NCBI GenBank assembly: GCA_964016985.1
Contig: OZ024837.1
Coordinates: forward strand, 36,462,591 to 36,526,590
Source of the DNA: Anodontia alba
Lineage: Eukaryota > Mollusca > Bivalvia > Lucinida > Lucinidae
DNA: 64,000 bases
Direction of reading: 5' to 3'
Shown here: piece after piece, positions 10,145 through 21,308 of the stretch
Position numbering within the stretch: the first letter of the stretch is position 1
Layout: each line of letters opens with the position of its first letter
The notes under the pieces: generated by a model
Told to the model about the DNA's origin: nothing
Database searches by the model: none
The model's input: the letters and a program-made list of their open reading frames with translations, nothing else
Program-made: the position numbers and the translations under genes

Positions 10145-10406
10145 CATCATGAAAGCATATCTATATAATTTTGACCCCCTTAAACACCACTTTTATATAG
10201 TAAAACTGGGGTTTACAGGGGTATACATTATGTTTCTTATTTCTGCTCAAAAAACATAGATTGTGGGTACTCGTTAGAACCGCCTCGGCTCGGCTCGGCG
10301 AGGCGGTTCTAACGAGTACCCAAAATCTATGTTTTGAGCAGAAATGTGAAGAATATTAGAATTTTTATCTGAAATCTTTCAATTTTGGAAGGTGAATAGG
10401 CGTTAT
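10145..10406 (-). mobile_element. M1 MITE, copy 5, end truncated
   Basis: Core at about 10256-10332 has an expanded loop (CGGCTCGGCTCGGCG) compared with the usual short loop. The right terminus is lost after GGTGAATAGGCG. Confidence 0.8.
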
Positions 10407-10654
10407 GTTCAATTTCCTCGGGATCTATGAACCTTTTCTGCTACCTTAGGAAATCGAGGTCCGCATAAGTTGGTAATAGGTGGCTAGCCTAACCGCTTCG
10501 GCGTTAAAAATAACATAGAACAAAGCCATGCTTTTGCATTAGAATAACCAGTGGAGACAATATTCATGAACTGTCAAATCCCGTTGTCTGGGGGAGGTGG
10601 GGAGAGGGGGCGGTATGTGTTTGTGTGTGTGTGTCGGGGGGGGGGGGGGGTAGG

Positions 10655-10704
10655 GGAATAAGAATTTGTCGTCTGCTGAATAGCCCAGAAGGTGGCAAAG
10701 GTTA
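10655..10704. mobile_element. Fragment of TTAA-type element
   Basis: Only the right end is present: TTTGTCGTCTGCTGAATAGC, CCAGAAGGTGGCAAAGGTTAA. A G-run at 10638-10650 precedes it. Confidence 0.5.
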
Positions 10705-10850
10705 ATACGAACTTACCTTGTCGAAGACTATAATGTCACGAGAATGCAATGTTGCATGTTTTGAGAGTTTTGCATTGAAGTACACGACATTTGCCGAAGG
10801 TTTTCGGTCACATCCGTCCGGTGGACATACTGTAACAGGTAGAAAAGAGG

Positions 10851-11070
10851 CAGAACTTCAGAAAACGTACCTTTTGACATGTGTGCCCAGCGAAGATTCA
10901 GATCAGCATGCGCATTCGCGCAGTCTGATCAGAATCTTCACTGGGCACATTCTGGATATCAAGGCTGCAAAGTTTCTAACGGGGACAATGAAGACTTTGA
11001 TGAGAATGCGCTGAATTGAGTCCTCGTCGGGCGCACATGTCAGAAGGTACGTTTTCTCACGTTGATGCTC
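10851..11070 (+). mobile_element. M2 MITE, copy
   Basis: Complete ends CAGAAAACGTACCTTTTGAC and GTCAGAAGGTACGTTTTCTC. The first hairpin is intact; in the second the arm has lost several bases near 11010. Confidence 0.8.
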
Positions 11071-11317
11071 AAATCACATTAGTAATAAGATGACTGTGCT
11101 CTGTAAAAAGAGAGCCATCGAAACAAGAAACACAAAATTCAAAGCGCCAAAGGCACTGAAATGCCAGTTTTCGTGAGAAATTATGAAACTCTGAACTTTG
11201 TACGGGTACAGACGCCAATGCTGACGAGCGTACGGTACGTATTCATTTGCATAAATTTCACTAGTAGCAACATCGATTGCGTATTGATATATCACGTTAA
11301 TTAGTTCCATTTGTTAG

Positions 11318-12640
11318 CTCGCCGGGACTATGTCCCTGAAGAGCATATGTTTTCACGCAGTCGTTGGCGTCTGCGTCTGTCGGCGTCGGCGTCCGCGTTA
11401 GCACAATGTTAATGTTTTCAAAGGTAGTCCCCCCCTGCCCCCCCCCCCCCCCCCCACACACACACACCACCATTCCCAAGTTAGACCATTTATGTAGGTC
11501 ACGGTCAGTTCTTACTTTACCATATACACCCATGTTAAAGTTTTGCGTTTAATTTTTTTAAAAAGTGTACATAACTGCTGAAGTATTCAAGACAGAGCTT
11601 TAATATTTGGCCCACACCAGCCTTAGGTTTAGACCTTTCAATAGCACACAACCTTCCTTAGTTTGACTTTCTGTCTAGGTCAAGGTCAGGTCATACTTTG
11701 TCATTTAAACCCATGTTGGAGTTCTGCGTTTAAGTTTTGAAAAGTTTGTAACTGCTGAAGTATTTGTCACTTTAATATTTGGCCCACACCAACATAAGGG
11801 TAAGACCTTTCAATAGCACACCCCCTTCCTTAGTTTGACCTTCTGCCTGGGTCAAAGTCAGCTCATACTTTGTCATTTAAACCCATGTTGGAGTTCTGCG
11901 TTTAAGTTTTGAAAAGTGTATGTAGCTGATGAAGTATTCAAAATACCGCTTTAATGTTTGGCCCACAACTACCTTAGGGTAAGTCCTTTCAATAGCATAC
12001 ACCCCTTTATCAGTGTGACCTTCTGCCTAAGTCAAGGTCAGGTCATAGTTTGTCATTTAAACCTATTTTCGAGTTCTGCGTTTAAGTTTTGAAAGTCTTT
12101 GTAACTACTGATCTATTCAAGATACCGCTTTAATATTTGGCCCACATCAACGTTAAAGTTAGACCTTTTTAATAGCACACACCCCATTGTCAGTTTGACC
12201 TTCTGCCTAGACTTTGTCATTTAAACCCATGTTTGTGTTCTGCGTTAAGTTTTGAAAAGTGTTTGTAACTGCTGAAATATTCAAGATAATACTTTAATAT
12301 TTGACCCACACCTAACTTAGGGTAAGACCTTTCAATAGTACACACCCCTTCCTCAGTTTGTCCTTCTGCCTAAACCAAGATCAAGTCATACTTTGTCATT
12401 CACAGCTGTGTTCAAATTTTGAAAAGTGTACATGACTGCTGAAGTATGTAAGATATATCTTTCATATTTCGTCCACACCAACCTAAGGGATTCAGCATGT
12501 AAGATATAGCTTTAATATTTTGTCCACACCAACCTAAGGGAAGATATTTCAATGGCATATACCCAATCCCTCAGTTTGACATTCTTCAGACATCAAAGTC
12601 AGATCATACTCTTTCATATAAGTTTAAGTTCCGCATTTAA
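11318..12640 (+). repeat. Tandem array, about 170-bp unit, 7-8 copies
   Basis: Each unit contains ACCTTTCAATAGCACACACC, CAGTTTGACCTTCTGCCT, GGTCAAGGTCAGGTCATACT, TGTCATTTAAACCCATGTT and AAGTTTTGAAAAGTGT. Later units degrade. It begins with a CGTTGGCGTCTGCGTCTG stretch and a C-run (11435-11456). The simple-sequence ORFs across it are not coding. Confidence 0.8.
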
Positions 12641-12644
12641 TCTT

Positions 12645-13010
12645 TAATAGTTAAAGATCGTTTGCTTATCGGATCATTCCTTTCCGGCGAGCTGAGTTGT
12701 CTTCTGACAACTCTTAATTACATTATCCTCATACATATGTATTCGTCACCTAAACTGGGAATTTTTCATACTTATCCAACACTGTATTCAAAATTCGAAT
12801 GATAATGCTCTTAAACATCAAATAAATATAAATTTATTTAAATCCATTTGTAAATGCCGCAATACTTGAGTATAGGTTGCACTACTTTTTGTGTGAAAGC
12901 ATGTTCAGTGGTGGTGAAAGCAACTAACACTGGATAAGTTGATGGTAACGTAAATGACATATGAAACATGTCGTTAGAATTCAAGGATCTATTCAATCTA
13001 TTCATTTTCA
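12645..13010. other. No recognised feature
   Basis: AT-rich unique-looking sequence, no credible ORF and no inverted repeat noticed beyond TGAGTTGTCTTCTGACAACTC at 12692. Confidence 0.45.
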
Positions 13011-13014
13011 TCAT

Positions 13015-13312
13015 TGTCTGTTTGTTTCAGCTGATTTTTTACGGCCAGTAACATTGTTTAAATCATATCGAACCGGTCAGTTTAACCTTCTCATACTTTT
13101 CCTGGGCTCAGTCTTCTAAGTGGTTACCCAGTACTTCGCGCACACGTTCGCCAGTAACTGAACCGACAACTGTCCTTCTTAAAACAGCGGAGAGGGGAGA
13201 ATGACCGCAGAAAGCTTTTCAAGATCAATCTCCATGAACCTTATGTGGCCGAGCCGGGATTCGAACTTGTGAACCCTGGATCTGCAGTCAGACTAGCTAA
13301 GACTGCGCTGTA
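13015..13312 (-). mobile_element. tRNA-derived SINE, diverged copy
   Basis: Reads on the minus strand with a tRNA-like head and an RGTTCGAATCC-type B box (plus strand GGGATTCGAACTTG at about 13257). A body with CAGTTACTGGCGAACG and a TTTG-type tail at 13018 follow. More diverged than the copy at 45896. Confidence 0.75.
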
Positions 13313-13481
13313 TATCTTTTATCTTGTGTTCGTAACCACCACCAAGGGCTAGCCCCGATGATGGTTAGATCATCGAGTTAGGTCCTCGAGTATGATGCCT
13401 GACATGCAACATTGCACACGCCTCTAGCCACGGCTTCAGCAGAAGGACTTAAAATGCCTTAGTGGTCCCAAAGGACCTGGA

Positions 13482-13677
13482 GTATGAGCCGAAGCACAGC
13501 ATTTTCTAACAGACTGCTTGTGCGTCCAGCCAAGTCTAAGATCAGCCTCCTATCTTTGGCTACATATATAGGGTGCACTGCGAAGCCTCTATCAGATTGC
13601 GCATGTGCGCAGGCTGATCTGAGTCTTCGCTGGGTGCTAATGCAATCTTGCAGGAAATGCTGAGCACCTACCAATAT
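13482..13677. mobile_element. M2-related MITE with TGAGCCG ends
   Basis: Left TATGAGCCGAAGCACAGC and right GCTGAGCACCTACC-TATGAGCCG region flank one well-kept hairpin (GCGCATGTGCGCAGGCTGAT, 13598-13617). Relative of 2272-2501. Confidence 0.55.
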
Positions 13678-13682
13678 ATGAG

Positions 13683-13790
13683 CCGCGCCATCCGAAAACG
13701 TGTTTTCGGGCATATGCGGACAGCGAAGACCCAGATTAGCCTGCGCATCCGCGCAGTCTGATCTGGGCCTTCTCTGTCCGCTAACAGAAT
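13683..13790. mobile_element. Hairpin element (GCGGACAGCGAAG family)
   Basis: Arms GCGGACAGCGAAGACCCAGA and TCTGATCTGGGCCTTCTCTG-TCCGC pair around GCGCATCCGCGC. An inner AAAACGTGTTTT palindrome precedes it. A further copy, partly lost, is at 56455-56560. Confidence 0.6.
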
Positions 13791-13990
13791 AACTGGATAT
13801 TACAGAACACATGGATTAATGGAGAGCAAAGGACCGGAAGATACTTTGCGCATGCACAGGACGATGTACATCCCCGCATTTTTTTGTTCGGAGGTACTTT
13901 TTCGCTTGACGCTTTATAGGATGGTTTTGACACGGTCCGCTTGTCATTACTCTCTGTATCAATCTTTAGCCTTCGGGCAGATAATGAGAT

Positions 13991-14270
13991 CAGTTCGAAA
14001 ACATGACTATTTATAAATTATATAGAAAATTTCACCTCCAAAAATTGAAAATTTTCAGATAAAAAACTGATATTTTTCATATTTCTGCTCAAAGCATAGA
14101 CTGTGGAAACTCGTTAGAAAAGCCTCGCCGAGGCGGTCTTAACGAGTACCCAAAATTTATGTTTTTGAACAGAAATAAGAAAAATAATGTATACCCTTGT
14201 AAACCCCAGTTCATATATATATAAAATGGATTTAAGAGGGTCAAAATTATATAGGCGTGTTTTCGTAATG
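13991..14270 (+). mobile_element. M1 MITE, copy 6
   Basis: Complete but diverged: the TATA-containing arm has become CATATATATATAAAATGG, so that inner inverted repeat no longer pairs well. Confidence 0.8.
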
Positions 14271-14336
14271 TAGAGTTAATACAAGGGTTGATAACCAGCA
14301 AAACGCCGTGTGATAAATTCTATTAGGTGATTTAGG

Positions 14337-14910
14337 TTGGTTTGTTAGGTTGGAGTTTAACGGTCCAGTCAACACTATCAAGGTCATGTCGAGCAGGTTC
14401 AGTTTACCGTGGGGTGGTTTGGTGAGGCAAAGGTGTCGTGTATCTTACGTCACCAGGGCGTCCAACTGGGATTGGCTTACAGTTGGGCAAGGCTTGCTAT
14501 CCTTGCAGCAGGTTAGGGTATAGAGGGGGAATGTTATGATTTCTTCTTTTTCTTCCCTTTCATCATTTTCCTCTCTCCCTGTCCCTCTCTTTCATCTCCT
14601 CTACTATCTCTTCTATCTCTCTTCTAGCTTTCTCTGGGAGACGACATAAAATGATCCACAAGGGTTGACGTGTCGTTAAACCCCAACACAATAAATCCTG
14701 GGCAGGCTTAGTCCTCTAATCCGTTAACCAGGACTTGTGCACACTCCTTCGCCAGAAACTGACAACTGCCCTTTTTGCATCAGCGGAAGGGAGAGGATTG
14801 CTGGAGAGATCAATCTCCACGAAGAATGTTGCCTGACCCGGCGGGGATCGAACTCGCGAACTCCTGATCATCAATCGCGAGTGCAACCGACTGAGTCATC
14901 GAGACTGAGT
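14337..14910 (-). mobile_element. tRNA-derived SINE interrupted by another SINE
   Basis: Minus-strand copy of the same SINE as 45896: tail side at 14343-14410 (TTTAACGGTCCAGTCAACAC) and body plus head at 14697-14910 (GGCAGGCTTAGTCCTCTAAT to CGACTGAGTCATCGAGAC; B box within GGGATCGAACTCGCG). The two parts are separated by unrelated sequence, see 14408-14694. Confidence 0.8.
14408..14694 (+). mobile_element. Second SINE-like element nested in the first
   Basis: Plus-strand insert with GGGCGTCCAACTGGGATTGG, a CT-rich stretch and a 3' end GACGTGTCGTTAAACCCCAA-CACAATAAAT, resembling the 3' ends of common molluscan tRNA SINEs. No clear A or B box, so probably 5' truncated or of a different family. 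Confidence 0.55.
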
Positions 14911-15180
14911 AATTTTAAGGCGATAAAGCTGGAAAGTTGATTCAAGGAAGCTAACACGAACGACAGAAGTATTTGGAGATATAAGTGAGTTGTGTTCCTT
15001 TGAAAATATTAGGCAGGGAAGTACGAAGCAGAAATGTGACCTGGCTGTCTCGTTGTCTCCCCTCTTCCGAGACTTGCCGAGTACTGCTCTGGAGTGTAGG
15101 ATATTTACTGTTATTTCTTAGAACAGTCGAACTTCACAAGCTCGAACATCTATGTTACCATTAAAAATTGTTCTAGACGT

Positions 15181-15277
15181 CCCAGCAGTCACACATCAAA
15201 ATGACGTCGTATCAACGTCGATGCGAGTGATCACGTCGCATCGACGTTGATACGACGTCATTTTAACGTTGTGTGCC
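15181..15277. mobile_element. Foldback element (CACACAACGTT family), truncated
   Basis: Arms CAAAATGACGTCGTATCAAC and CGTTGATACGACGTCATTTT pair almost perfectly; starts CCCAGCAGTCACACAT, right terminus lost after GTTGTGTGCC. Full copy at 53488-53590. Confidence 0.7.
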
Positions 15278-15321
15278 GTTCGAGCCACTAAGGACTAATC
15301 GCAGAGCCAGGTCAGGAAGCA

Positions 15322-15627
15322 CATCACGAAAACATACCTATTTAATTTTGACCCCTGAAACCCCACTTTTATATGGTAAAACATGAGTTTACAGGGGTAA
15401 ACATTATTTTTCTTATTATTGCTAAAAACAGATAAAAATTCTGACATTTTTCATATTCCTGCACAAAACATAGATCGTGGCTACTCGTTAGAACCGCCTC
15501 GACGAGTACTCATGATCTATGTTTTTGAGCAGAAATATGAAAAGTTTTAGAATTTTTTTTTTATCTGAAAACTTTCATTTCTTGGTGGTGAAATTTATAA
15601 TGTATGAATAGGCTTGTTTTCGTAATG
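15322..15627 (-). mobile_element. M1 MITE, copy 7, in the pogo-type MITE
   Basis: Inserted in the CAGGTCAGGAAGC segment that is continuous in the 632-960 relative. It has an extra GATAAAAATTCTGACATTTTTCATATTCCTGC stretch and lacks one half of the core arm near 15500. Confidence 0.85.
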
Positions 15628-15994
15628 AAATGGTGAAAATTTTGGAACGTCTTTTTTGATTTTCTATAAAATAATGTTGCGTTGAGTATATTCATTAGAA
15701 TCGCATCGGTGAGGCGATTCTAATGAGTACACACAACATACATTTTCGTAGAAAATAAGAAATTTTCTTAAAATGTCCCTAAAGTTTACTTATTTGAGTT
15801 ATCAGAAGAATTTTCTAGGGACTCAAAAAGGAGTTCGAATCAGCGAGAAAACCAGTTATCGGAATTCGATTTATAGAAATTTTACTATATTACGGTTGGA
15901 TTATCAATAACGGGTAAATGTTCCAGCATTTCGGATTAAACGCATTTTTGGGTCGGTTGTAAGCAATCGAGCAAGTATACACCAAAATTTCCTT

Positions 15995-16238
15995 AACCCT
16001 TAAACTACCAATCACAACAATTGTCGTCTGCTTTGTCATCTGCTTGTGATTTTAAAAGTCATTTTTGCAAACAATGTGGACCCAGATCAGACTGCTCCTC
16101 TCTAGGAGCAGTCTGATCTGGGTCCACACTGTTTGGCTGTATGCCAAAATAGGTTTGAAAAGTTTGCAAGAATATTCAGCAGACGACATAAACGGACGAC
16201 ATTTTCAGATGCAGGTTTCTTGACATTTTAAGGGTTAA
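15995..16238. mobile_element. TTAA-flanked MITE with central hairpin
   Basis: Ends TTAACCCTTAAA and TTTAAGGGTTAA are perfect 12-bp inverted repeats including TTAA, as in piggyBac-type elements (TTAA target, CCYT ends). Sub-terminal GTCGTCTGC motifs are inverted too. The centre is the perfect hairpin CAGATCAGACTGCTCCTCTC, 16065-16138. Confidence 0.75.
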
Positions 16239-16239
16239 G

Positions 16240-16360
16240 CTAGTTGTCCACTTGATTATCATTGACAAATGAAAGCAAATCGCGCGTCCGATGAAATCCA
16301 GGTAACGGTTATTTATAGCCGCGCTAGTCTTGTCGCTGTGACGTCAGAGTGCAGTTGCAA
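16240..16360 (-). repeat. Dispersed repeat with CRE-like TGACGTCA site
   Basis: Inverted relative of 300-440: contains TGACGTCA at 16339-16346 within CTTGTCGCTGTGACGTCAGA and CCACTTGATTATCATTGACA. A single unit rather than a tandem pair. Confidence 0.6.
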
Positions 16361-16718
16361 AACCTGGACTGGGACATTTGCAAACAGTACAGACACCGTT
16401 TTCTCAAATTACAGGAAGTTAAGGATTAAATGAAACAGTCTTATCTCCTCGGTCAGGACCATTTTCCCAGCTTACACTCTAAGACAACCAGTGCTTTGAT
16501 TAGCTATTGTGATCACAATCCGTCCGTACTTAAAAATCTCCTGTAGAAACAAGAAAGCATAACGACTGGATCTTGATATATAGCATCCTAGACGGGGTGT
16601 CTATCAAATTTGTCAAAATGTTGATCCTAGGTTGACCTTTGACCCTTTTTATGGCATGTTCTCGTTTGCTTCCCCATACATTGAAAATGTTGAAAAGTGG
16701 TTTGCCCAAAATGTATCA

Positions 16719-16925
16719 ACCCTTAAACCTTGAGTTTTTGTAGTGGACTCGTCCGTCGTTGAATTTGTACGCACCCATTTTAGAAAATAGGGATATTAGT
16801 CACAAATCTAGAACATACTGGCAAACAGTAAGGACTCTGATGAGACGGTTCGGTGGAGTAGTCTCATCTGGATCTACACTGTTTGCATAGGTATTTGTTT
16901 AGGTCCACCGGGCTAAAAAGAAGAC
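16719..16925 (+). mobile_element. AACCCTT-ended MITE with AACAGT hairpin
   Basis: Starts AACCCTTAAACCTTGAG and ends GGTCCACCGGGCTAAAAAG. The hairpin at 16823-16893 is imperfect. Same structure as 17040-17240. Confidence 0.6.
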
Positions 16926-17039
16926 ATTGATCGAAGTAGAAAAATTCTTCAGTTACAATAAAAAAAAATAAAACATCCCCCCTCGGGGATCATCTGCCCC
17001 TGCCACTAAACAATATACATGTATCAAATCATTAAATAT

Positions 17040-17240
17040 TTAACCCTTTCACACCTGAGATTCTGAAGTGGACTCTCCCATCCCTGAATTTGGATATGTC
17101 CACTGATGCAAAAAGGGGGTTTCAGTCTAAAATCAAAAGCAAAATGGCAAACAGTGTAGATCCTGATGAGACGGCTCGTAACCGTCTCATCTGGATCTAT
17201 ACTGTTTGCATAGGCATCTATAAAGGTCTGTCGGGCTGAA
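17040..17240 (+). mobile_element. AACCCTT-ended MITE with AACAGT hairpin, second copy
   Basis: Starts TTAACCCTTTCACACCTGAG and ends GGTCTGTCGGGCTGAAA. Hairpin GATGAGACGGCTCGTAACCG at 17145-17213 pairs nearly perfectly. Confidence 0.65.
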
Positions 17241-17451
17241 ATGTGCGTAAGGTTTCGCCAGACGAAAACTGGTTTAAGCCCCCGTCGCTTCTGGTGGCTT
17301 TTTTACTGACCGTTCCTACTCGGCTCGTCTTTTGTTGTTCTTCTTTGTTCGCGTGTCGGTGGCTCATATGTGACGTAAGATTTGTCACTGTTTGTTCCTC
17401 ATCTCTCCTTCTACTGATGCCTCGAGAAATTGTGGGTATCTTCACTTATAT

Positions 17452-17730
17452 TATCACGAAAACATGCCTATATAAAGCTGACCTCCTTAAACCCCACTTT
17501 TATATAGTAAAACTGGGGTTTACAGGGGTATACATTATTTTACTTATTTCTGCTCAAAAACATAGATTGTGGGTACTCGTTAGAACCGCCTCACCGAGGC
17601 GGTTCTAACGAGTACCAACAATCTATGTTTTGAGCAGAAATGTGAAAAATATCAGAATTTTTATCTGAAAATTTTCAATTTTTTGGTGGTAAAATTTTCA
17701 GTATATTTGAATAGGCGTGTTTTCGTAATG
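17452..17730 (-). mobile_element. M1 MITE, copy 8
   Basis: Complete copy; core hairpin 17563-17630 with one mismatch (GTACCAACAATC). Confidence 0.85.
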
Positions 17731-17734
17731 TTTA

Positions 17735-18480
17735 GCTCAAATGGTCATGTGCCGTTGATCTAGATGGCCGCGGTGCCCAAATGTGGTAAAAACTCTTAAA
17801 ACATCTACTTCCATATGTCTGTTTTTGCCGACCCTAGGCTATATACATGTATAAGATCATGTATAAATGACTTTCCGGCTATAACTTCTGGTTATGAACT
17901 GCTGTGGCAATGTTAGAAAACGTGTATAAATCATGTATAAATCACTTTCCGGCTGAAACTTTTGGTTATTATCTGCTGTGGCAATATTAGAAAACGGTGC
18001 AATGCTTCTGCAGATATGCAGATATGCGATTGCAGTTTCACACAGTTGAGCGAGTCATGTCCCTCGGCTCTCTTGTACATGATATATGATATCACAGATC
18101 GGTGGCGTAAATAACCTTTCATAAGGCATGACATATTATCTTTGTCATTGAATATGAACGGATATACGAGCGTACATACAGATGACAAGGCGATGCTCTA
18201 ATAAACTAATAAATTGCAAGCTTTGTTAAAACGCAAAATGTAGAAATGTTTAAAATTCAACAGAATGTATTGACGCCAACGGGTAATGTAGCCACACTGT
18301 GCGTTGATGTCAAGGCAAAATATAGAAAAAACTCTATAGTTCGCGTAAGCGTCCACGCAATACGCAGAAATTTCAACATTATGGCTTGATAGGTACCAAA
18401 GTTAGTTTTAGCTCGACTATATGGAACAAATATCAATGTGTTCATACAAGACATCTGTCACCTTTATAACATTTTTGTCA
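17735..18480. other. No recognised feature
   Basis: Contains only a short direct repeat of CATGTATAAAT-GACTTTCCGGCT (17858 and 17932). Open frames are short and show no family resemblance. Confidence 0.45.
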
Positions 18481-18486
18481 TAAGGT

Positions 18487-18767
18487 CATTACGAAAACAT
18501 GCCTATTCAAATATACTGAAAATTTCATCACCAAAAAAATGAAAATTTTCAGATGAAAAATTCTGATGTTTTTCTCATTTCTGCGCAAAACATAGATTGT
18601 GGGTACTCGTTAGAACCGCCTCGGTGAGGCGGTTCTAACTGGTACCCACAATCTATGTTTTTGAGCAGAAATAAGAAAAATAATGTATACCCCTGTAAAC
18701 CCCAGTTTTACTATATAAAAGTGGGGTTTAAGGGGGGTCAAAATTATATAGGCATGTTTTCGTGATG
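18487..18767 (+). mobile_element. M1 MITE, copy 9
   Basis: Complete, near consensus. It lies about 150 bp downstream (in gene orientation) of the repeat-protein exon. Confidence 0.9.
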
Positions 18768-18915
18768 CAAGATCACGGTACAGCGATTTGGGGCGACATA
18801 ATACAACCACATACACTAATGGTAAAATCTTTCTACATTTCTACATTTTGCGTTGTAGCAAATGTTAAGCTTCAACATGGTTTAGATTTCACGTACATCT
18901 ACTAGAGTATGTTAC

Positions 18916-20328
18916 CTGAATTGACTCTGTCTGCTGTACGCGAACGTCCTGGCAGTGAACCGCTATCCGACACTTGTCCGGGCTGACTGAGTCTTTCTGT
19001 TGAACTTGGGCGTACTGCTATATCTCTTAAGCTGCTATCCGATACCTTGTCTGGTTGACTGCTTCTTCCCATTGAACGCTCTGGAAGATGTATTAAGCCG
19101 CTGTCTATTACCCTATTAGGTTGACTGCTTCTTCGTGTTGAACTTAAACGTCCTGGAAGGTCTTTTACGCCGCTCTTCGGTATCCTGACAGGTTGATCAA
19201 TTCTTTCTGTTGACCTAGAATGTCCTGGCAGATTTCTTAAGCCGCCGTCTAGTACCACGTCAGGTTGAGTTAGTCTTCCCGTTGAATTTGAACGTCTGGG
19301 CAGATCTATTAAGCCGCTGTCTGTTACTCTTTCTGATTGACTGATTCTTTCTGTTGAACTTGAACGTCTTGACTGATCTGCTGAGTTATTATCCGGTACA
19401 CTATCAGGTTTACTGGGTCTTCTTTTTGAACTTGAACGCCCTAATAGATCTATAGAGCTGCTGTCCCGTAACATGTGAGATTGAATGGTTATATCTGTTG
19501 GACTTGGTCGTGGCAGATCGATTAAGCCGCTATCCGGTACCTTGTCAGGATGATTGATTCTTCCTGTTGAACTTGACCCTCCCAGTAGACCGCTTTTTGG
19601 TACCCTGTCAGGATCACTGATTCTTCCTTTTGAACTTGAACTTCCTAGTAAGCCGCTATCCAGTATCCTATTAGGATGACTGATTCTTTCTGTTGAACTT
19701 CCTAATAAGTCGCTCTCCGGTACTCTGTCAGGGTGCCTAATTCTTCCTGTTGAACTTGATTTTCCTAGTAAGCCGCTATCCGGTACCCTATCAGGATGAC
19801 TGATTCTTTCTTGTAAGCCGACTTCCGGTAACCTGTCAGGATGACTTATTCTTCCGGTAAATTTTCCTAGTAATCCGCTTTCCGGAACCCTGTCAGGGTG
19901 GCTGATTCTTCTTGTTGAACTTGGACTTCCTGGTAATCCGCTATGCGGTACTCTGTTAAGATGACTAAGTCTTCCTCTTGAACTTTGACTTTCTAGTGTG
20001 CCGCTTTCTGGAAAACTGTCAGGTTGTCGAATTAACCTTGTTGAACTCGAACATCCTGGCAGATCTATAAACGCGCTGTCCGGAAAAGTGTCAGGTCGAC
20101 TGATTATTCCTATTGGACTAGTGTGACCCGACAGATCTGCTAACCCCGGAACTCTGCCAGTTTGACCGATTCTTTCCACTGAACTTGAATGTCTTGGAAG
20201 AACTATCCAGCTGCTATCCAGTACCCTGTCAGTATGACCGACTCTACCCACTGAATCTGAACGTCCTGGTAAAACTATCCAGCCACTATCTGATACTCTT
20301 TCAGATCTTCCCATTGTACTAGAACGCC
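18916..20328 (-). CDS. Large exon of an unrecognised Ser/Arg/Pro-rich repeat protein
   Basis: A 1413-bp uninterrupted frame encoding about 471 residues made of about 21 degenerate repeats of 20-26 residues, consensus near SSSTGRISHPDRVPDSGLI followed by DLPGR. It is very hydrophilic, basic, has no membrane segment and almost no cysteine, so probably disordered. Boundaries: on the minus strand a pyrimidine-rich tract ends TTTATTCTTGTAG before 20328, and CAG then GTAACA follows 18916. Both junctions are phase 1, so the exon is symmetric. The repeats differ at many bases yet keep the frame, which suggests selection on protein. It can be joined in phase to the exon at 25219-25338, whose RILQADRVASGAG resembles the repeat core. 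Function unknown; I recognise no domain. No start or terminal exon was identified. It could be a relic of a repeat array that happens to be open, but the splice sites argue against this. Confidence 0.65.
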
Positions 20329-20436
20329 CTACAAGAATAAACACTTTAATGTTCAAATATGGAAGCATACATTGGAAATTAATTTGTATATCCGCTTAGT
20401 ATATTTTCTATAATTACAACTCAGCATGCTTATAAT

Positions 20437-20899
20437 TAAGACTGGCACGATTAATCGGGTAATCGATTAACTGATCGATAAATACCACAAAAATTATTAT
20501 AATAACAGATTTGCTAATAATCGATCATTTGATTTCTGTGTCTGTTACTTTACCGAATTTACCCTTAGTATTCATACACTCCAACAATTTTACCATATTT
20601 AGTCTAAAATTTGAACAAGTACAATTTACTACCCACTTTAGTGTCTTGAATAGCTGGATGAGTGGTAAACAGTGTAGACCCTGATGAGACGCCGCAATTG
20701 CGGCGTCTCATTTGGGTCTACACTGTTCGCCCATGCTTGTCTTGCCAAATGCATACAGTAAAATATGACATATGGTAAGAGTCATGCTCAGTCAGATAGG
20801 TAAAATTATTACCAAATCTTCAGTGATTACTAATCGATTATCAATCACAATGGCAGTACTGATAATCGATTATTTTTTACCTCCGATTAGCCAGCCTTA
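20437..20899. mobile_element. hAT-type MITE with 8-bp target duplication
   Basis: Ends TAAGACTGGC and GCCAGCCTTA are flanked by CTTATAAT at 20429-20436 and 20900-20907. Sub-terminal ATCGATTA motifs are also inverted. A GTAAACAGTGTAGACCCTGA hairpin (20664-20733, loop GCAATTGC) sits in the middle. It lies in the presumed intron between the two repeat-protein exons. Confidence 0.75.
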
Positions 20900-21025
20900 C
20901 TTATAATTATTTAGTGCAATTTGATTGGCTGGGTGCAATTTGAAAACGGAATTGTATATTTGATAAATCCAATACGCAAGAACTGTGAAAATAATTTCTT
21001 TGGTAAATTTCTAAAATAAGCTATT

Positions 21026-21308
21026 TATCACGAAAACATATAAATATAAAAAATTTGACCCCCCTAAGCCCCACTTTTATGTAGTAAAACTTGGGTTTAC
21101 AGGGGTATACATTATTTTTTTCTTATTTCTGATCAAAAACATAGACGGTGTGTACTCGTAAGAACCGCCTCGCCGATGCGGTTCTAATGAGTACCCAAAA
21201 TCTATGTTTTGAGCAGAAATCAGAAAAATACCAGAAACTTTATCGGAGATTTTTCAGTTTTTGGTGGTACAATTTTCAGTATATTTGAACAGGCGTGGTT
21301 TCGTAATG
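21026..21308 (-). mobile_element. M1 MITE, copy 10
   Basis: Complete, but the core is partly mispaired (GTGTACTCGTAAGAACC against GGTTCTAATGAGTACCC). Confidence 0.8.

Larger units (their letters stand above)
15124..15888 (+). mobile_element. pogo-type MITE containing two other elements
   Basis: Left end CAGTCGAACTTCACAAGCTC and right segment GGACTCAAAAAGGAGTTCGA correspond to the 632-960 element. The shared core hairpin is at about 15687-15743 (TTAGAATCGCATC, GAGGCGATTCTAA). A foldback (15181-15277) and an M1 copy (15322-15627) interrupt it. Confidence 0.7.

Noticed and set aside
11074..11310. 78-codon minus-strand frame with a hydrophobic end, between M2 and the 170-bp array
   Set aside because: No family resemblance, and no splice sites consistent with the C1q gene were found; borders coincide with repeats.
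17218..17445. 75-codon hydrophilic minus-strand frame considered as a further exon of the repeat protein
   Set aside because: Possible acceptors put stops in frame for a phase-1 join, and the donor is weak.
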